In this document: positions 60,491-64,000 of the stretch, one piece after another
Numbering within the stretch: the stretch's first letter is position 1
Layout of the letters: every line of letters starts with the position of its first letter
NCBI RefSeq assembly: GCF_000504285.1
Contig: NZ_KI632511.1
Location: 124,001 to 188,000 of the forward strand
DNA from: Actinospica robiniae DSM 44927
Lineage (GTDB): Bacteria > Actinomycetota > Actinomycetes > Streptomycetales > Catenulisporaceae
Length of the DNA stretch: 64,000 nucleotides
Direction: 5' to 3'
Notes under the pieces: generated by a model
Database searches by the model: none
Told to the model about the DNA's origin: nothing
What the model saw: only the letters and a program-made list of their open reading frames with translations
Translations under genes and position numbers: made by a program

Positions 60491-60497
60491 CGGCTCG

Positions 60498-60515
60498 CAC
60501 TCATCAGCTTGAGTG
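60498..60515. promoter_or_regulatory. Inverted repeat, possible LysR-type site
   Basis: CACTCA-N6-TGAGTG lies 8 bp upstream of the LysR start, between the divergent LysR and aldo/keto reductase genes. It has the partial dyad expected of a LysR regulatory site but not the T-N11-A core. Tentative. Confidence 0.35.
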
Positions 60516-60609
60516 CTTAGTGAGATCAGTATCTTCTGTTGGACAGACTAATCGCCGTTGGCAAGGCTGGAGAAGCACACACGAACGAGGACAGAGGAGC
60601 TTCTCCACC

Positions 60610-61470
60610 ATGCAGACTCGTCGGATCGGAGACCGGGCGGTCAGTGCGATCGGGCTCGGCGGCATGCCGATGTCGATCGAGGGGCGCCCGGACGAACAGC
60701 GGTCCGTGGCCACGATCCACGCGGCTCTCGACGCGGGCGTCACACTGATCGACACGGCCGATGCCTACCACCGGGAAGCCGACGAGGTCGGTCACAACGA
60801 GACCTTGATCGCGCGCGCTCTCGCGAGCTACGGCGGCGACAGCTCGGGCGTGCTGGTCGCGACGAAGGGCGGCCACCTGCGTCCCGGCGACGGCTCCTGG
60901 ACGCAGAACGGCGACCCTGGGTATCTGAAGCAGGCCTGCGAAGGCTCGCTCAAGCGGCTCGGCGTCGAGGCCATCGGGCTCTACCAGTTCCACCGGCCGG
61001 ACCCGAGGGTCCCGTTCGCCGACTCGGTGGGCGCTCTGCGCGAACTGCTCGACGAGGGAAAGATCGTCCGCGCCGGCCTGTCCAACGCGAACGCCGAGCA
61101 GATCCGCCAGGCCCTTGAGATCCTCGGGGAGGACCTGGTCAGCGTGCAGAACCAGTTCTCGCCCTCCTTCCGCTCCAGCGAACCGGAACTCGAGCTGTGC
61201 GCCGAGCTCGGTCTCGCCTTCCTCCCGTGGAGCCCGCTCGGCGGCATCACCAGCGCGGCCGGCCTCGGCGACCGCTTCGCCGCGTACGCCGAGATCGGTG
61301 AGGCCCACGCGGTCAGCCCGCAGCAGGTCTGCCTCGCCTGGATGCTGGCCAAGGCCCCCGTCGTCATCCCGATCCCCGGATCCTCACGCCCCGAGACGAT
61401 CCGGGACTCAGTCGCCGCCGAATCGCTCGAACTCAGCGCCGAGGAGATCGGCCGGCTCAACGCCGCCTGA
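60610..61470 (+). CDS. Aldo/keto reductase
   Basis: A 286-residue NADPH-dependent reductase. Asp and Tyr of the tetrad are in L-I-D-T-A-D-A-Y-H, Lys in V-A-T-K-G-G, and His in Y-Q-F-H-R-P-D. The cofactor segment is V-V-I-P-I-P-G-S-S-R-P-E-T. GAGGAG precedes the ATG at 60610. It probably responds to the divergent LysR protein. Substrate unknown. Two hairpins after its stop look like terminators. Confidence 0.9.
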   Translation: MQTRRIGDRAVSAIGLGGMPMSIEGRPDEQRSVATIHAALDAGVTLIDTADAYHREADEVGHNETLIARALASYGGDSSGVLVATKGGHLRPGDGSWTQNGDPGYLKQACEGSLKRLGVEAIGLYQFHRPDPRVPFADSVGALRELLDEGKIVRAGLSNANAEQIRQALEILGEDLVSVQNQFSPSFRSSEPELELCAELGLAFLPWSPLGGITSAAGLGDRFAAYAEIGEAHAVSPQQVCLAWMLAKAPVVIPIPGSSRPETIRDSVAAESLELSAEEIGRLNAA

Positions 61471-61496
61471 CGGGCACAACCCGCGACGGCGAAACA

Positions 61497-61531
61497 GCGC
61501 GGCACCGAGTCCACCCGACCCGGTGCCGCGC
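61497..61531 (+). terminator. Rho-independent-like hairpin
   Basis: GCGCGGCACCG (61497-61507) pairs perfectly with CGGTGCCGCGC (61521-61531) around a 13-nt loop, 26 bp after the aldo/keto reductase stop. No U-tract follows, which is common for actinomycete terminators. Confidence 0.65.
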
Positions 61532-61555
61532 TTGCGTCAGTCGGTCGCGGCGAAG

Positions 61556-61602
61556 CGGCCGGGGACAGCCCATGGAGGGGGCGGTCCGGCTGTCCCCGGC
61601 CG
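61556..61602. terminator. Second hairpin between convergent genes
   Basis: CGGCCGGGGACAGCC (61556-61570) pairs perfectly over 15 bp with 61588-61602. ACTTTAATTCT follows on the plus strand, giving a partial U-tract. It lies between the convergent aldo/keto reductase and CoA-transferase genes and may work in both directions. The remaining 120 bp to 61725 hold no supported gene. Confidence 0.7.
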
Positions 61603-61724
61603 ACTTTAATTCTACACGCTTGTAGATGTTCTCCGCGCCGTCATGGCTCACAAGGCCGAGGTCGACTATCGAGTGCCCGCCGCAGGGGCAGATGGCGATG
61701 GCGACTCGCCACCGCGCGCGGAGC

Positions 61725-62960
61725 TCATAGCCCCGCCGTTTCCGTAGCAGGCCCCTCCTCTTCGGCGAAGCGCACTGGCTCATCGAGCAGATCGAGCCAT
61801 GCGCGCACGACGAAGTCGTGTTGGCCCAGAATCGGCGGTGGAGTGTGAAGCGGCTCCGGCCGTTCGTCGAAGCGCCAGGGCGTCCCCGGCAGCGTGATGC
61901 ACCCGAGGGTGGCGTGCTCGACCTCGACGGTCAACCCCGGCCGGCGGGTCTGCTCGCAGCTGTAGACCTCGTCCAAGGTTCGGATGCGCCCGGCCGGGAT
62001 CCCCGCAGCCGACAGTCGCTCGAGCCAGGTCTGGGCGGACTCACGACTGAACAACGCAGTCAGATCGCGTTCCAATTCGTCGCGGTTGCGCACGCGATCC
62101 GCGTTGGTCAGATAACGCGGGTCGTCCGCGTTCAGGCCGGTGACCTCGGCCAGCGCACGCCACAGGTTCTGGCTGCCGACGGCGATCTGAAGGTCGCCGT
62201 CGGCGCAGTGATAGAGGCCGTAGGGAGCGACCGACGGATGATGGTTGCCCGTGGCCTGCGGCAGCTGGCCCGCGACCGTCCACCCGGTGCCCTGGAAGCT
62301 GTGCACGCCGACGAGCGCCGAGAGCAGCGACGTTCGCACGGTCTGGCCGTGCCCGGTGCTCCGGCGTTCGATCAGGGCGGCCAGGACGGCGCAGACCCCG
62401 AAGACGCCGGCGAGCAGGTCGGCGATGGGCACGCCCGTCTTCGTCGGCCGTCCACTCTCGCCGGTCAGGCTCATCAGGCCGCCCTCGCCTTGGGCGATCT
62501 GGTCGTATCCGGGGCGGTCATCGTCGGGCCCTTCATGGCCGTACCCGCTGATCGAGAGGACGACCAGCAGCGGGTTGAGCTCCTTCAGACGCTCGGGACC
62601 GAAACCGAGGCGGTCCAGCACTCCGGGGCGGAAGTTCTCCACCAGGACGTCGGCGCGCCGGATGAGCCGCTCGACCAGTTCCTTCCCCTCACGGCTCTGC
62701 AGATCGGCGACGACGGACTTCTTGTTGCGGTTGCAGGCCAGGAAATACGTGGACTCCGGAGACGCGCCGACCACCGGCGGGACGACGAACGGCGGACCCC
62801 ATCCCCGCGTCTCGTCTCCCTGCGGCGCTTCGACCTTGATGACTCTGGCCCCGAGATCACCGAGCATCATCGCCGCGTGCGGCCCGGCCAGAGCGTGGGA
62901 CAGATCGAGCACGAGCATGCTGCTGAGCGGCCCGTCCGTCTGGGTGGGTTGCGTGGTCAC
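61725..62960 (-). CDS. CaiB/BaiF family CoA-transferase
   Basis: A 411-residue family III CoA-transferase. L-V-L-D-L-S-H-A-L-A-G-P opens the fold, V-I-K-V-E-A-P-Q-G-D-E-T-R-G binds CoA, and the catalytic Asp is expected in the G-Y-D-Q-I-A-Q-G-E-G-G segment (residues ~150-160). It transfers CoA between carboxylic acids, possibly in formate/oxalate, carnitine or aromatic acid metabolism. No partner decarboxylase or dehydrogenase is adjacent, so the substrate is open. Divergent from a response regulator. Confidence 0.9.
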   Translation of the reverse strand: MTTQPTQTDGPLSSMLVLDLSHALAGPHAAMMLGDLGARVIKVEAPQGDETRGWGPPFVVPPVVGASPESTYFLACNRNKKSVVADLQSREGKELVERLIRRADVLVENFRPGVLDRLGFGPERLKELNPLLVVLSISGYGHEGPDDDRPGYDQIAQGEGGLMSLTGESGRPTKTGVPIADLLAGVFGVCAVLAALIERRSTGHGQTVRTSLLSALVGVHSFQGTGWTVAGQLPQATGNHHPSVAPYGLYHCADGDLQIAVGSQNLWRALAEVTGLNADDPRYLTNADRVRNRDELERDLTALFSRESAQTWLERLSAAGIPAGRIRTLDEVYSCEQTRRPGLTVEVEHATLGCITLPGTPWRFDERPEPLHTPPPILGQHDFVVRAWLDLLDEPVRFAEEEGPATETAGL

Positions 62961-63090
62961 GATTCTCCCTTCGGTTCGGTCACTGTCGTGTGATCATGAA
63001 CCTACGAAGGCGTGGGCGAGCAGAGAGCCAGCGGAAGGTTAAAAATCGTTTACCTTTGGCCACGAAGCAGACACGGTATGTAATGAGGGC

Positions 63091-63837
63091 ATGGCATACG
63101 CTGAACTGCTGGTGGTGGAGGACGATGCGGACATCGCCGCCGAGCTGCTCCAAGCACTGACCGGCCACGGCTACCACCCGGTGATCGCGGCGAACGGGCA
63201 ACAGGCACTCGCTCACGTCCTGGACAGACGTCAGCCGGATCTGGTCCTGCTCGATCTGGGGCTTCCCGACATGGACGGCGTCGCGCTGTGCCGCCGTCTA
63301 CGGGCCCTGCTTCCCGTGGAGAGCATCATCGTCGTACTCACCGCGCGGACACAGGAATTCGAGATCGTCGTCGCCTTGGACGCGGGCGCGGACGACTATC
63401 TCACCAAGCCCTTCCGGTTCACCGAACTTCTCGCCCGCCTACGCGCCCACCTGCGCCGGAGCCGAAATACCGGAGGACCCGCATTCATCCGGCTCGGGCG
63501 CGTCACGATCGACATGCGGGCCCGGCGCGTGTTCGCCGGAGAGCGCGAGATCAATCTTCGTCCCAAGGAGTTCGACCTCTTCACCGCGCTGGCCGGCCGG
63601 GCAGGCGCCGTGGTGAGCCGCGACGAACTGATGGCACTCGTCTGGGACGCGCACTGGTTGGGCCCGACCAAGACCCTGGACGTCCACGTCTCCGCGCTGC
63701 GGCGCAAACTCGAGGACGCCGATCCCGGTTTGGGACAGGCGATCACGACGGTACGTGGGCGTGGCTACCGCTGCGAGCAGCCGACGCCTCCACCTGCGGA
63801 AACCTCGGGCGGGTACTCATACTCCTCCCGATCCTGA
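63091..63837 (+). CDS. OmpR/PhoB family response regulator
   Basis: A 248-residue regulator. The receiver domain (1-120) has E-D-D at residues ~10-12, the phospho-acceptor D55 in L-L-D-L-G-L-P-D, and Lys in Y-L-T-K-P-F. The winged-helix effector (residues ~130-232) has R-P-K-E-F-D-L-F and [15 protein letters not shown] (63055-63060) and TATGTA (63077-63082) pair with 16-bp spacing would start transcription at or next to the ATG, so the mRNA may be leaderless. Its 3' end overlaps a partial histidine kinase on the other strand by 73 bp. Confidence 0.93.
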   Translation: MAYAELLVVEDDADIAAELLQALTGHGYHPVIAANGQQALAHVLDRRQPDLVLLDLGLPDMDGVALCRRLRALLPVESIIVVLTARTQEFEIVVALDAGADDYLTKPFRFTELLARLRAHLRRSRNTGGPAFIRLGRVTIDMRARRVFAGEREINLRPKEFDLFTALAGRAGAVVSRDELMALVWDAHWLGPTKTLDVHVSALRRKLEDADPGLGQAITTVRGRGYRCEQPTPPPAETSGGYSYSSRS

Positions 63838-64000
63838 ACGGGCAGGAGGAGACTGAACACCGGCCGCGGCCCGCGTCGGCGCATCACGAGTCGGCCGCCC
63901 TCCGCTTCCGCGAGCGAGCGGGCCAGCGGCAGCCCGATGCCATGGCGGGTCGCCGGGGCGCCGCGTTCGAAGACCGGCGGTTCGTCCGCTGCGCCGCCGG
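63765..64000 (-). CDS. Sensor histidine kinase, C-terminal part (cut by window edge)
   Basis: The last ~78 residues of a two-component kinase on the minus strand. [20 protein letters not shown] is the G2 box and closing helix of the HATPase domain; the start lies beyond the window. It converges on the response regulator and overlaps it by 73 bp, an unusual tail-to-tail arrangement for a kinase-regulator pair. They are probably partners. Confidence 0.75.
   Translation of the reverse strand, partial: GGAADEPPVFERGAPATRHGIGLPLARSLAEAEGGRLVMRRRGPRPVFSLLLPVQDREEYEYPPEVSAGGGVGCSQR

Noticed and set aside
61457-61783. 108-codon open frame on the minus strand between two convergent genes
   Set aside because: It contains both terminator hairpins and overlaps the ends of both neighbours; no conserved sequence.

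Overview
The window is high-GC actinobacterial DNA with strongly GC-biased third codon positions. The DnaE2-ImuB-ImuA' mutagenesis cassette, several STAS/RsbW/SpoIIE partner-switching proteins, a terpene synthase, a type III polyketide synthase and many TetR/MarR/XRE regulators fit a filamentous soil actinomycete (Streptomyces- or Catenulispora-like). The genus cannot be fixed from the sequence alone. No rRNA, convincing tRNA or CRISPR array was seen.

Layout. 0-5 kb: the 3' end of a terpene synthase, a divergent ABM-truncated-haemoglobin/TetR pair around a perfect 19-bp palindrome, a D,D-carboxypeptidase and a membrane protein. 4.9-10.4 kb: dnaE2, imuB and imuA', translationally coupled behind a LexA-type SOS box. 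10.6-13.3 kb: cupin, DUF6891 and TPR proteins. 15-26.9 kb: murJ, then small regulator-enzyme pairs (MarR/hydrolase, TetR/hydrolase/oxidoreductase, XRE/aldo-keto reductase). Several are damaged by a frameshift or deletion. 26.9-34.5 kb: a four-gene ABC exporter operon with two ATPases and two very large FtsX-type permeases. 34.8-42.3 kb: an accessory zone of orphan DUF genes, fragments and pseudogenes, including an MFS remnant behind a perfect CIRCE-like operator. 41.5-47.5 kb and 55-56 kb: stress-signalling genes around a 1392-residue protein that joins histidine kinase, receiver, SpoIIE phosphatase and RsbW-like kinase domains, coupled to a STAS protein. 47.5-51.3 kb: membrane and lipid-kinase genes. 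54.4-64 kb: SDR, type III PKS, PadR and LysR units, a CoA-transferase and a response regulator converging on a partial histidine kinase.

The least explained feature is a non-coding element of about 1.5 kb present three times: A at 13423-14966, B at 35581-37037 and C at 51303-54305. Each copy is a giant imperfect palindrome. Arms of about 0.5 kb face each other around a unique core of about 0.55 kb. Every arm carries a nested hairpin with a nearly invariant 21-bp inner stem and a loop of about 31 nt. A lies inverted relative to B and C. C is split by a 1518-bp IS3-family element flanked by a GGG duplication. B has lost its right terminus. The outer end of A supplies the stop codon of murJ. No reading frame is conserved between the three cores, so the element looks like a non-autonomous mobile element or a structured repeat. 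I do not recognise a described family.
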